Of a DNA stretch of 14,190 nucleotides, positions 6,733 through 13,645 are shown one piece after another. The stretch covers positions 1 through 14,190 of the forward strand of contig DIUQ01000031.1 of NCBI GenBank assembly GCA_002422375.1, written 5' to 3'. The position numbers were made by a program, and so were the translations under genes. The first letter of the stretch is position 1, and each line of letters begins with the position of its first letter. The DNA is from a bacterium UBA6154. GTDB taxonomy: Bacteria > Actinomycetota > Actinomycetes > S36-B12. The notes under the pieces were generated by a model, which worked only from the letters and a program-made list of their open reading frames with translations, did no database searches and had not been told where the DNA came from.

Positions 6733-7638
6733 TCACAGTTCATGCGCGAATGGAGGCTGGGCACCGGCACGCTGACAGGTGATACCAGCAACGCGAATAC
6801 CAAACTCAGCTGCACTGACTACTTTGTCCAGGTCTCCGAGGTCAGCGCGAGTGAATGATTGATTGGCCCAGTGGGTTAAAAAACCTCCGCTAAATGAATC
6901 CCCTGCACCCACCGTGTCTACAACCGAAACTTCCGGAACGGACAGCGTGCGAGAGTCACCGCCACAGAACACTGTGACCGACTTTGCACCATCTGTGAAC
7001 AACACAACAGAGCCGGTGTCCCGGTGTAATTGGGAGGCAGCCTCCGCCGGGTCAACCGTGGGAATTAGGAAATCGAGGTCGTCACCGCTCACCTTAATCA
7101 CGTCAGCCCGACGTATCGCCGTGTTCCACATGTGCGTAAATTGAGTATCCGCAGACATGATGGACGGACGCGCATTGGGATCAACCATCAGAATTTGCGA
7201 ATCAGGGATACGGTCAAAAATGGCTCGGACTGCCTCAATGAGGGGCTCCAACACCAACGCCAATGTGCCAATGTGGACAGCCAGAGCCCGGGGATTGTAC
7301 GCACTCAGCGCTAAGTCAACGGTGACACAACTCGCGGCAGTTCCTTCAAAGAGGAATCGATACGTCGCTGCTCCCGTGTGATCAAGGGACGCCAGCGCCA
7401 CGGTCGAAGGTTCGGGTAACTCTGGCGCAATAGACAGAACAACTCCGTCAGAGACCATGTCACGGGCAATGCGCTGCCCAAATGAGTCAGCGGATATCCC
7501 GCCTAGGTATTCCACCGCGTGACCAAGTCGGGCAATAGTTCGCGCTGTATTGACGGGCGCACCGCCTACTTCCGCTCCAACGTGGCCATCTGTGTCGACA
7601 ATAATGTCGATAAGGGCTTCGCCAATGACCTGAATCAC
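6733..7638 (-). CDS. PfkB-family sugar kinase (fructokinase-like)
   Basis: The predicted reaction is ATP-dependent phosphorylation of a sugar, probably fructose; the substrate is inferred from family only. The 301-residue protein begins VIQVIGEALIDIIVD, with PfkB motif 1 GGAPVNTARTIARLG near 28-42 and LGGISADSFG after it. Motif 2 DTVGAGDSFSGGF is at 241-253, with catalytic Asp247 and the anion hole GAGD. GTG 7638 is chosen because family members begin at this strand. The longer reading to 7737 would add a Cys-rich stretch overlapping SURF1. The GTG overlaps the SURF1 stop (GTGA), so translational coupling is likely. TATTGT lies 6 nt upstream as a possible internal leaderless promoter. Confidence 0.9.
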   Translation of the reverse strand: MIQVIGEALIDIIVDTDGHVGAEVGGAPVNTARTIARLGHAVEYLGGISADSFGQRIARDMVSDGVVLSIAPELPEPSTVALASLDHTGAATYRFLFEGTAASCVTVDLALSAYNPRALAVHIGTLALVLEPLIEAVRAIFDRIPDSQILMVDPNARPSIMSADTQFTHMWNTAIRRADVIKVSGDDLDFLIPTVDPAEAASQLHRDTGSVVLFTDGAKSVTVFCGGDSRTLSVPEVSVVDTVGAGDSFSGGFLTHWANQSFTRADLGDLDKVVSAAEFGIRVAGITCQRAGAQPPFAHEL

Positions 7639-8393
7639 AGGGTCACAATATCGGCTGCGGGTTGGGTGTTTTGGCGCGCTGATACGTATATCCACCGCAC
7701 GTAGAGCGCAACAGCAAAGAGCGCAAAGATCCACCATTGGATGGCATAAAAGAAGTTCTGCAGCGGGAACGGCACATCAGCGGTGGACACCGTAGGCGGC
7801 ACCGGCACGGGGTCAGCGGCGGTACTCGGCACTTGCTCTTGTAGCACAATAAAACCTGCTGCAAGATCGCTTCCCCACACAGATGACAACTGATTGGAAT
7901 CAATGACCACGACTTGCTCAGCGGTAGCCGACGAGCCTTCGTAGAAAATCTCATTTGGCTGCATGACTCCGGCTATTTCAACAGTATTTGCCGGTGTTGT
8001 TACCGGGGAACCGGCCACAACCCACCCACGCAAAACCGCAATCCGATTACCCGTGCTACTGACAAACTCGGCGACTATCCATTCACCAACACGTGCGGTC
8101 GGCTCCCCGTTTTCTAAACGTTGGGTAACACGAATTTGATTCTCAGCTGAAAAACGACCAGAGGCGAACACAGTGCGACCGATATTCTCCGGCAGCAACT
8201 CTGCCGCCGCTACAAAACCCAACTCAACAGGTTGCGCTGCCGCCGCTCGTTCCGCACTCAAAATATTGTGGGTTCTGTCCCACTGCCATTTGCCGAGGAA
8301 AAAGAAAAGGACACACACCGCCAAGAGCGCAACCAAGGTCAAGAGATGCACTGGTTTGCGTAACTGAGTGACTACCTCACTCCGTGGGATCAT
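7635..8393 (-). CDS. SURF1-family cytochrome oxidase assembly protein
   Basis: A 252-residue inner-membrane protein with the SURF1 two-helix layout. TM1 is at about 15-34 (LLTLVALLAVCVLFFFLGKW) and runs directly into the LGKWQWDR motif. A large extracytoplasmic domain follows with GRFSAENQIRV and AVLRGWVV. A C-terminal QNFFYAIQWWIFALFAVALY helix starts near 212. SURF1 helps insert heme/copper cofactors into aa3-type cytochrome c oxidase, implying aerobic respiration; no oxidase gene is in view. ATG 8393 (MIPRSEVV) is chosen; it overlaps the end of the preceding gene by 17 nt and has AAGAGG only 3 nt away. ATG 8420 is an alternative. It shares a run with mca and ends in a GTGA overlap with the PfkB kinase. 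Confidence 0.9.
   Translation of the reverse strand: MIPRSEVVTQLRKPVHLLTLVALLAVCVLFFFLGKWQWDRTHNILSAERAAAAQPVELGFVAAAELLPENIGRTVFASGRFSAENQIRVTQRLENGEPTARVGEWIVAEFVSSTGNRIAVLRGWVVAGSPVTTPANTVEIAGVMQPNEIFYEGSSATAEQVVVIDSNQLSSVWGSDLAAGFIVLQEQVPSTAADPVPVPPTVSTADVPFPLQNFFYAIQWWIFALFAVALYVRWIYVSARQNTQPAADIVTL
7645..7650 (-). promoter_or_regulatory. Possible internal -10 for the PfkB kinase gene
   Basis: Minus-strand TATTGT, then gaccct (6 nt), then GTG 7638. It lies inside the SURF1 coding region. As the gene already overlaps SURF1, coupling could explain its translation without this site, so the match may be chance. Confidence 0.35.
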
Positions 8394-8601
8394 TTTCCTC
8401 TTCAAGCTCGGCAATGTCATTCAATTCTTGATTGACCCGGGCCTCATTTTTCCCTTGAGGTAGATCCGGATCAATTTTTTTCATTTGCCGATTCATATTG
8501 AGCCATAACAGGACCACTGCGATACCAACGAGCAACACGAATAGCCCTGCAATGGGGCCGGCACCGTCGATAATGGTCTGCAGATCGGGTTCGCTGTCCA
8601 T
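8377..8601 (-). CDS. Small single-helix membrane protein (74 aa) between mca and SURF1
   Basis: I do not recognise the family. The protein begins MDSEPDLQTIIDGAG, has one transmembrane helix (about 16-34, IAGLFVLLVGIAVVLLWLN), then a basic NRQMKK positive-inside stretch and a Glu/Asp-rich tail ending ELEEENDPTE. AAAGGA lies 5 nt before ATG 8601. The mca TAA ends just 1 nt before this ATG, which fixes the start and implies coupled translation. In M. tuberculosis a small gene, Rv1083, follows mca from memory, so this may be its positional counterpart; I cannot verify homology. It overlaps SURF1 by 17 nt. Position suggests a role linked to mca or oxidase assembly, but this is inference. Confidence 0.75.
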   Translation of the reverse strand: MDSEPDLQTIIDGAGPIAGLFVLLVGIAVVLLWLNMNRQMKKIDPDLPQGKNEARVNQELNDIAELEEENDPTE

Positions 8602-8602
8602 G

Positions 8603-9514
8603 TTATTCCTTTCGGATACCCGCAAACAGATCGTTTTCAGGCTGTGGAGTATCAACGTAGCTCAGAGCCAACTGAAAGTCCTCGGTTGGCCAGGCCTTCG
8701 ATTGGATTTCTAATGGAACGGCAAACCACCGCCCATCGGGTTCAATTTGTGTTGCATGTGCTTTGAGAGCTGCATCGCGTATGGGAAAAAATTCGGCCGC
8801 GTGGATTTTGGTGGTGATTCGATTCGCATCCTCGGGCTTATCCACCCAATTTTCCAGCCACTCGACATACGGTGAGTCCATTCCTTCTGCGAGTAATGCT
8901 TCATGAACAGCCACGATACGAGCCTTGTGGAACTGTTGGTTGTAATACACCTTGCTCACCTGGAATGAAGGTCCATATTCGGGGAATAGTGCAGGATCTG
9001 CTGCCTGCTCAACTGCTGCCATGGTGACCATATGCGTCTGAATGTGGTCCGGGTGCGGATACCCACCGTTTTCGTCGTATGTCGTGACAACCTGCGGACG
9101 GAATTCCCGAATGAGTTGTACCAAGGGTGGAACACTGTCACTGAGTGGTTTCAGCGCGAAGGAATCCTCAGGCAACGGTTCACCCTCGGTGAATCCCGAG
9201 TCAACAAAACCTAACCACTCGTGTCGAACGCCCAGAATCTCCGCGGCATTAGCCATTTCCCACTGACGAACCTGCAAAATCCCGTGCTGGTCGACTAATG
9301 CCTGCGCGGCCGCATTCAGAACATCGCCCCGCTCACCACCGGTACAGGTGACCACCATCACCTCAATCCCCTCCTGTACATACTTTGCCGTGACTGCGGC
9401 GCCCTTACTTGATTCGTCGTCCGGGTGCGCATGGACGGCCATCAGGCGTAGTGGCTGATCAGATTGATCAACAGGAGCTGCGGTGAAGTTGTTAGTGGAG
9501 TCAAGCACGGGCAA
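8603..9514 (-). CDS. mca: Mycothiol S-conjugate amidase
   Basis: This zinc amidase cleaves mycothiol conjugates of electrophiles to a mercapturic acid and GlcN-Ins, a detoxification step unique to mycothiol-making actinobacteria. LmbE-like features: MAVHAHPDDESSKGAA with metal-binding H30 and D33 and the SSKG Lys typical of Mca rather than MshB. TCTGGERGDVLN follows near 56-67, and ENGGYPHPDHIQTH carries the further metal-site His (about 154-157). The length of 303 aa fits the family. The start is uncertain: TTG 9514 with GAGGTGAG upstream is taken here, and GTG 9508 is possible. Either adds a non-conserved leader of about 20 residues before PLRLMAVHAHPDD. It is head-to-head with DUF4307/greA, as I recall for other actinobacteria, and heads the run leading to SURF1. 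Confidence 0.94.
   Translation of the reverse strand: MPVLDSTNNFTAAPVDQSDQPLRLMAVHAHPDDESSKGAAVTAKYVQEGIEVMVVTCTGGERGDVLNAAAQALVDQHGILQVRQWEMANAAEILGVRHEWLGFVDSGFTEGEPLPEDSFALKPLSDSVPPLVQLIREFRPQVVTTYDENGGYPHPDHIQTHMVTMAAVEQAADPALFPEYGPSFQVSKVYYNQQFHKARIVAVHEALLAEGMDSPYVEWLENWVDKPEDANRITTKIHAAEFFPIRDAALKAHATQIEPDGRWFAVPLEIQSKAWPTEDFQLALSYVDTPQPENDLFAGIRKE
8607..8612 (-). promoter_or_regulatory. Shine-Dalgarno of the 74-aa gene, inside the mca 3' end
   Basis: AAAGGA lies 5 nt before ATG 8601 and is built from the last codons of mca (Lys-Glu). This supports the short start over the longer in-frame reading to 8655. Confidence 0.65.
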
Positions 9515-9529
9515 AGTCTCTCACCTCAC

Positions 9530-9535
9530 TAGTCT
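9530..9535 (+). promoter_or_regulatory. -10 element, leaderless start of the DUF4307 gene
   Basis: TAGTCT, then gcaacc (6 nt), then ATG 9542. It occupies most of the 27-bp gap to the divergent mca, so any -35 contact would lie in the mca 5' coding end. No Shine-Dalgarno is present. Confidence 0.55.
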
Positions 9536-9541
9536 GCAACC

Positions 9542-10018
9542 ATGCCGAGTCCCTTCCGCAAGGACCAATTATCCCCTGCCATGCAGGAACGGTATGGACT
9601 TGACCGGGGGCATGCCGCGCGCAATAGCGTGATTGCACTCATTATTGCTGCTTTCGTCGGAATCCTGATTTTTGTCACGTACTCGTTGTCCCAGCAGTCC
9701 ATTCAATTTCGCCTGCTGTCCTGGAGCGATCTGAGCGCCGAGCGCGTTGACGTCACTTTTGAGTTGCGTAAGCCAGCAGATGTCGCCGCACTCTGCATTG
9801 TTCGAGCACAGGATCGAAACCGAATAGACGTGGGTTACGCCGAAGTCGCTATTCCAGCAGGAGACGAGTACAACCAGGTGACGTACTCATTACGAACACT
9901 GGCGCCGGCATACACGGCCGAATTACTCACGTGTGTACCTAACGGAGACCCCATCCGAGTACCCGGACCGCAATTCCCTGCTGGCGTTGCGCCGCCCGTT
10001 CAACCATGGTCGGAATGA
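9542..10018 (+). CDS. DUF4307 membrane-anchored protein
   Basis: A 158-residue protein with a short cytosolic start containing LSPAMQERYGLDRG. The (A/Q)ERYG block is the DUF4307 hallmark. One transmembrane helix at about 28-50 (NSVIALIIAAFVGILIFVTY) is followed by an extracytoplasmic beta-rich domain (VDVTFELRKPADVAALCIVRAQ) and a Pro-rich tail. The family is restricted to actinobacteria and is of unknown function. It is found with mca and greA, as here and in M. tuberculosis (Rv1081c, from memory). ATG 9542 is preceded at 6 nt by TAGTCT, consistent with a leaderless transcript. greA begins 24 nt after its stop. Confidence 0.88.
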   Translation: MPSPFRKDQLSPAMQERYGLDRGHAARNSVIALIIAAFVGILIFVTYSLSQQSIQFRLLSWSDLSAERVDVTFELRKPADVAALCIVRAQDRNRIDVGYAEVAIPAGDEYNQVTYSLRTLAPAYTAELLTCVPNGDPIRVPGPQFPAGVAPPVQPWSE

Positions 10019-10029
10019 CCGTTTCGTAT

Positions 10030-10035
10030 TAGAGT
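10030..10035 (+). promoter_or_regulatory. -10 element, leaderless start of greA
   Basis: TAGAGT, then catctcc (7 nt), then ATG 10043, all in the 24-nt gap after the DUF4307 gene. No purine-rich Shine-Dalgarno precedes the ATG, so greA probably has its own leaderless transcript besides any read-through. Confidence 0.5.
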
Positions 10036-10042
10036 CATCTCC

Positions 10043-10522
10043 ATGAATGACGTTACGTGGCTTACCCAAGAGGCTCATGACCGTTTGAGTGCCGAACTCG
10101 CCGACCGCGAGGGGCCGAAGCGAGTTGAAATCACCAAACGGATTGAAGCCGCCCGCGAGGAAGGTGACCTCAAAGAGAATGGGGGCTACCACGCCGCTCG
10201 TGAGGAACAAGGCAAGAATGAAGCGCGAGTGCGTCAACTTAAACAACTTTTAGAAAGCGCTCAGATTGGTGTTCCCGAATCCGCAGCGGATGAGGTATCC
10301 CACGGAAAAGTAATCACTGTTCGACTTGTCAATTTCGACGAAGAAGAAACCTTTCTTCTCGGTAGTCGCGAGGAAGCTGCGCATGCCTCCATTGATGTGT
10401 ATTCGCCAACTTCGCCACTGGGCGCAGCCGTCCTTGGTAAAAAGGTCGGTGACTCAACCAGCTATACCTTGGCCAACGGCAAGGAAATGCAGGTCGAGAT
10501 CCTCAAGGTCACCGACTACTAG
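10043..10522 (+). CDS. greA: Transcription elongation factor GreA
   Basis: GreA enters the RNA polymerase secondary channel and stimulates cleavage of backtracked RNA. The 159-residue protein has the N-terminal coiled coil (about 8-75) with the catalytic tip EEGDLKENGGYHAAREEQG, where Asp42 and Glu45 match the essential acidic pair of E. coli. A C-terminal FKBP-like domain follows, with GKVITVRLV, YSPTSPLGAAVLGKKVGD and MQVEILKV. Length and motifs are normal. ATG 10043 lies 7 nt after a -10-like hexamer. The 3' end runs into the convergent ABC permease gene with a 14-bp overlap (10509-10522), leaving no room for an intergenic terminator. Confidence 0.96.
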   Translation: MNDVTWLTQEAHDRLSAELADREGPKRVEITKRIEAAREEGDLKENGGYHAAREEQGKNEARVRQLKQLLESAQIGVPESAADEVSHGKVITVRLVNFDEEETFLLGSREEAAHASIDVYSPTSPLGAAVLGKKVGDSTSYTLANGKEMQVEILKVTDY

Positions 10523-11399
10523 CGCGACGGTATTTGCGCACGGCTAACGGCGCAAATATGCCAATCACCACAAGGCACGTTAAGACCGTGTACAAAATGG
10601 GATTGTCCAAAGACCAGTAGCCCGTCTCAGCGCCCGGTGGGTACCCGGTGGGGTTGCCAAAAAGTTCACGCGTGGCCAGGACGAGGGAAGAAATTGGATT
10701 GTAGGCCGCAAAAACTTTGAGGAATGCGGGCAATCCATCTAGCGGGACAAATGCGTTGGACAGGAATGTGAGCGGAAACAGCCAAATTAAGCCAGCCGTA
10801 TTCGCGGTCTCCGTGTTGGGAACCGACAGACCAATGAATGCTCCAACCCATGTGACCGTGTATGCAAACAGCAGCAAGAGTAGATAGGCGTACAGCGCGT
10901 TGAGCAGTCCGTCGTTGATTCGCCACCCGACAATGTATCCAGTCACACTGAGTACCGCGAGAACAAGGATTTGGCGCAGTGCGTTAGCCAGAGTGTTACC
11001 AATCAGTGCCGCTGATTGGGACATGGGCAGTGCGCGATACCGATCGATGATCCCCTTTTGCATTGCTTCTGCCAAGCCCACCGTGCTCGCTGCCGCGGCA
11101 AAAGCAACCGTCTGGCCAAAAATTCCAGGCATCAAGTACTGCCGATACAGGCTTGCATCCGCAGCGCTGCCTGGTTCAGCACCTGGAATAGGTATGGCTC
11201 CACCGAAAACATAGGCAAAGAGCAACACGAAAATAACGGGCTGAATCAACTGGAAGAACAGCGCTTCAGGGATGCGGAATGACGCCAGAATCGTGGAGCG
11301 AGCAATCACCACGGAGTCGTGAAATGTCCACCCGAGCAACGGTCGTTTCATGGCCTCCGGAGTCGGTGAGGTCAACTGCGGAAGTGTTGTGTTGGTCAT
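10509..11399 (-). CDS. ABC-2 type exporter permease, DrrB-like
   Basis: A 296-residue membrane protein with about six helices. It starts with a 20-residue cytosolic segment, then an amphipathic stretch before TM1 (FFQLIQPVIFVLLFAYVFGG). The cytoplasmic EAMQKGIIDRYRALPMSQSA block and the LSNAFVPLDGLPAFLKVFAAYNPIS motif are typical of DrrB/ABC-2 drug and lipid exporters. The ATG at 11399 overlaps the ATPase stop by ATGA and has AAGGGG 6 nt upstream, so the two subunits are translationally coupled. Substrate unknown: the DrrAB family includes antibiotic and glycolipid exporters, and this neighbourhood gives no hint. Its C-terminal codons overlap greA on the other strand. Confidence 0.9.
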   Translation of the reverse strand: MTNTTLPQLTSPTPEAMKRPLLGWTFHDSVVIARSTILASFRIPEALFFQLIQPVIFVLLFAYVFGGAIPIPGAEPGSAADASLYRQYLMPGIFGQTVAFAAAASTVGLAEAMQKGIIDRYRALPMSQSAALIGNTLANALRQILVLAVLSVTGYIVGWRINDGLLNALYAYLLLLLFAYTVTWVGAFIGLSVPNTETANTAGLIWLFPLTFLSNAFVPLDGLPAFLKVFAAYNPISSLVLATRELFGNPTGYPPGAETGYWSLDNPILYTVLTCLVVIGIFAPLAVRKYRRASSR

Positions 11400-12385
11400 C
11401 TGCGTCCCCTTCTCCCGCGACCGGTGGCCGGAGCAGGTGATTCATCTTCAGCACCGTGCCCGGTGAGAGCCAAGAAAACGTCGTCCAGGGTTGGCCGGCG
11501 CAATGAAATGTCCGCAATCTCAATCTGGGCTGTGTCCATAGCGCGAACTGCCTCAACAAGCACGCGGGATCCGCCGCTGACCGGCCCGGAAACAGTGGAC
11601 TCGTGGATCAATGATTCTCCGCCGAAAACGGGTGTGAGCACTTGTTGCGCTTGATCCACTAGTTCTGGTCGGGTAACGGTGACTTCAAGTCGGTCACCAC
11701 CGATCTGATCCTTAAGCACCTCCGCCGTACCGTGGGCGATCACGCGACCGTGGTCAATCACCACAATGTCGTTGGCTAATTTATCGGCTTCTTCCAAGTA
11801 CTGAGTGGTGAGCAAAACAGTTGCTCCCTCAGCAACCAGGCTTTCAATGACACCCCAGAGCCCTAGGCGTGATCGCGGGTCAAGGCCCGTGGTTGGTTCA
11901 TCGAGAAAAAGAATGCTGGGCTTGGCAATCAAGCTGGATGCGAGGTCAAGTCGGCGGCGCATACCACCGGAATATGTTTTCGCCGGACGGTCGGCCGCGT
12001 CAACAAGATCAAACCAGGTGAGTAACTCCTCGGATCGATCCTTTACGTATTGCGGAGTCAGGTGATACAGATCCCCGAACATTTTGAGGTTCTCACGCCC
12101 GGTCAAGAATTCGTCCACCGCGGCGTACTGACCGGTCAAGCCAATGCTGTGCCGAACCTGGTCGGCTTGTTTAACAACATCAAATCCGTTAACAAATGCA
12201 ACGCCTTCTGTCGCCTTCAACAGGGTGGACAAAATCCGCACTGTGGTGGTTTTCCCTGAACCATTAGGACCGAGCAGCCCAACTACCTGTCCTCTCGGAA
12301 CTACTAAATCAAGACCATCAAGTGCTGTGACGTCGCCAAATGTTTTAACCAAACCTTCAGCGCGAACTGCATAATCGTTCGACAT
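11396..12385 (-). CDS. ABC exporter ATP-binding protein, DrrA-like
   Basis: A 329-residue ATPase subunit. Walker A GPNGSGKTT is at 39-47 (Lys45), Q-loop Gln86, signature YSGGMRRRL at 138-146, Walker B ILFLDEP with Glu163, and D-loop GLDP. The switch position reads TTQYLEEAD, with Gln195 where most ABC ATPases have His; this Gln is usual in DrrA-type proteins. A C-terminal DrrA-like regulatory domain (230-310, with LRRPTLDDVFLALTG) is followed by a basic Gly/Arg tail. It drives the DrrB-like permease encoded by the overlapping downstream gene. ATG 12385 is 6 nt from TAGGCT, with no Shine-Dalgarno, in the 15-nt gap after ilvA. The exporter may thus have its own leaderless promoter besides read-through from ilvA. 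Confidence 0.94.
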   Translation of the reverse strand: MSNDYAVRAEGLVKTFGDVTALDGLDLVVPRGQVVGLLGPNGSGKTTTVRILSTLLKATEGVAFVNGFDVVKQADQVRHSIGLTGQYAAVDEFLTGRENLKMFGDLYHLTPQYVKDRSEELLTWFDLVDAADRPAKTYSGGMRRRLDLASSLIAKPSILFLDEPTTGLDPRSRLGLWGVIESLVAEGATVLLTTQYLEEADKLANDIVVIDHGRVIAHGTAEVLKDQIGGDRLEVTVTRPELVDQAQQVLTPVFGGESLIHESTVSGPVSGGSRVLVEAVRAMDTAQIEIADISLRRPTLDDVFLALTGHGAEDESPAPATGRGRRGRR

Positions 12386-12391
12386 GCGCGC

Positions 12392-12397
12392 AGCCTA
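12392..12397 (-). promoter_or_regulatory. -10 element, leaderless start of the DrrA-like gene
   Basis: Minus-strand TAGGCT, then gcgcgc (6 nt), then ATG 12385, all within the 15-nt space after the ilvA stop. No Shine-Dalgarno is present. The GC-only spacer could not act as a ribosome binding site, which strengthens the leaderless reading. Confidence 0.55.
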
Positions 12398-12400
12398 GCG

Positions 12401-13612
12401 TTAGAGCTCGGTTACTTCGAATCCTTGTTCGCGTATAGCCACCAGCACTGCATCCGCATGCTCACGGCCACGAGTCTCTACTTGGAGATCGATCTCCACC
12501 TCATGAACTCCGAGTGTTGGATCGATTCGATTGTGGTCCACTTCAACCACATTGGCTGACATTTCTTGAACTATTCGGAGCAAGGCCGCCAAACTCCCCG
12601 GCGCGTCAGGGACCTGTACCTGCATGGTCAGGTAGCGGCCACCCGCGGTCATACCGTGACGAATGATTCGCAATAACAGGAGGGAGTCAACGTTCCCGCC
12701 GGAAAGAACCACGGCCACGGGCGGGGTGAAATGGGTCGGATCGGCCATCACTGCAGCGGTGGCTGCGGCACCTGCCGGTTCCACCACCATTTTCGCTCGC
12801 TCGAGCACGGAGAGCGCGGCATAGGACAACTCGTCCTCGCTCACCGTGATAATTTCGTCGACATTCTCCGAAATGATCGCGAATGGAATATCACCAGGAC
12901 GGCCCACGGCAATGCCGTCAGCCATGGTGGACATTTTTTCTAATGCAATGGGCTTCCCAGCCGCAAGTGACGCCGGGTAGGCGGCAGCTTCTTCCGCTTG
13001 TACACCTATCACTGTGACGTGTGGATTCACTGACTTGATCGCCAATGCAACGCCGGCGAGCAGTCCTCCACCACCTGTGCATACGACCACGGTCGCAACG
13101 TCTGGGATTTTCTCCATGATCTCAAGACCCAGCGTGCCCTGCCCTGCGACAATGTCCTCGTGATTAAAGGGATGAATCAGTATGGCACCGGTTCGATCGG
13201 CAAATTCCTGGGCTGCCGTCAGTGCCTCGTCGATTGACGTGCCAAAAAACTCAACATCTGCTCCGTACCCTTTAGTTGCCTCAACTTTGGGAATAGTCGC
13301 ACCAATGGGCATGAAGACCGTCGACTTAATGCCGAGGGTCTGTGCGGCAAGGGCGACTCCCTGCGCGTGATTACCCGCACTGGCCGCAACTACTCCCCGA
13401 GCTTTTTCTTCGGACGTCAACCGAGAAAGGCGGTTGAATGCGCCACGAATTTTAAATGATCCAGCACGCTGGAGATTTTCTGGCACGAGATACACCGGAC
13501 CACCGACCATTTCGGTGAGCCACCGAGCGTTGGCAATGGGCAGCTGGTTGATCACACCTGAGATGGTTTCTCGAGCCTGCTCAATGTCAGCTACGGTCAC
13601 GTTGTGTGTCAC
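12401..13612 (-). CDS. ilvA: Threonine ammonia-lyase (dehydratase) with C-terminal ACT domain
   Basis: This PLP enzyme converts threonine to 2-oxobutanoate, the first committed step of isoleucine synthesis. The 403-residue protein has the PLP lysine in AGSFKIRGAFNRL (Lys54), SAGNHAQGVA at 78-87, the phosphate-binding GGGGLLAGVA from 180, and VVLSGGNVDSLLLL near 305. A single ACT domain occupies about 327-403 (YLTMQVQVPDAPGSLAALLR). This is the medium, one-ACT form; two-ACT biosynthetic enzymes such as E. coli IlvA exceed 500 aa. Allosteric control by an amino acid is therefore expected, though which one is not visible. GTG 13612 starts the protein. An extended -10-like TGCCATGAT sits 6 nt upstream and no Shine-Dalgarno is seen. 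No leader peptide or T-box is apparent in the 33 nt upstream. Confidence 0.94.
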   Translation of the reverse strand: MTHNVTVADIEQARETISGVINQLPIANARWLTEMVGGPVYLVPENLQRAGSFKIRGAFNRLSRLTSEEKARGVVAASAGNHAQGVALAAQTLGIKSTVFMPIGATIPKVEATKGYGADVEFFGTSIDEALTAAQEFADRTGAILIHPFNHEDIVAGQGTLGLEIMEKIPDVATVVVCTGGGGLLAGVALAIKSVNPHVTVIGVQAEEAAAYPASLAAGKPIALEKMSTMADGIAVGRPGDIPFAIISENVDEIITVSEDELSYAALSVLERAKMVVEPAGAAATAAVMADPTHFTPPVAVVLSGGNVDSLLLLRIIRHGMTAGGRYLTMQVQVPDAPGSLAALLRIVQEMSANVVEVDHNRIDPTLGVHEVEIDLQVETRGREHADAVLVAIREQGFEVTEL

Positions 13613-13618
13613 CCGCGA

Positions 13619-13627
13619 ATCATGGCA
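13619..13627 (-). promoter_or_regulatory. Weak extended -10 for ilvA
   Basis: Minus-strand TGC-CATGAT, then tcgcgg (6 nt), then GTG 13612. The leading T of the hexamer is missing but the TGN extension is present. Same spacing as the stronger leaderless sites in this window. Confidence 0.35.
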
Positions 13628-13645
13628 GGTGAAGGCGGTGGTGGG

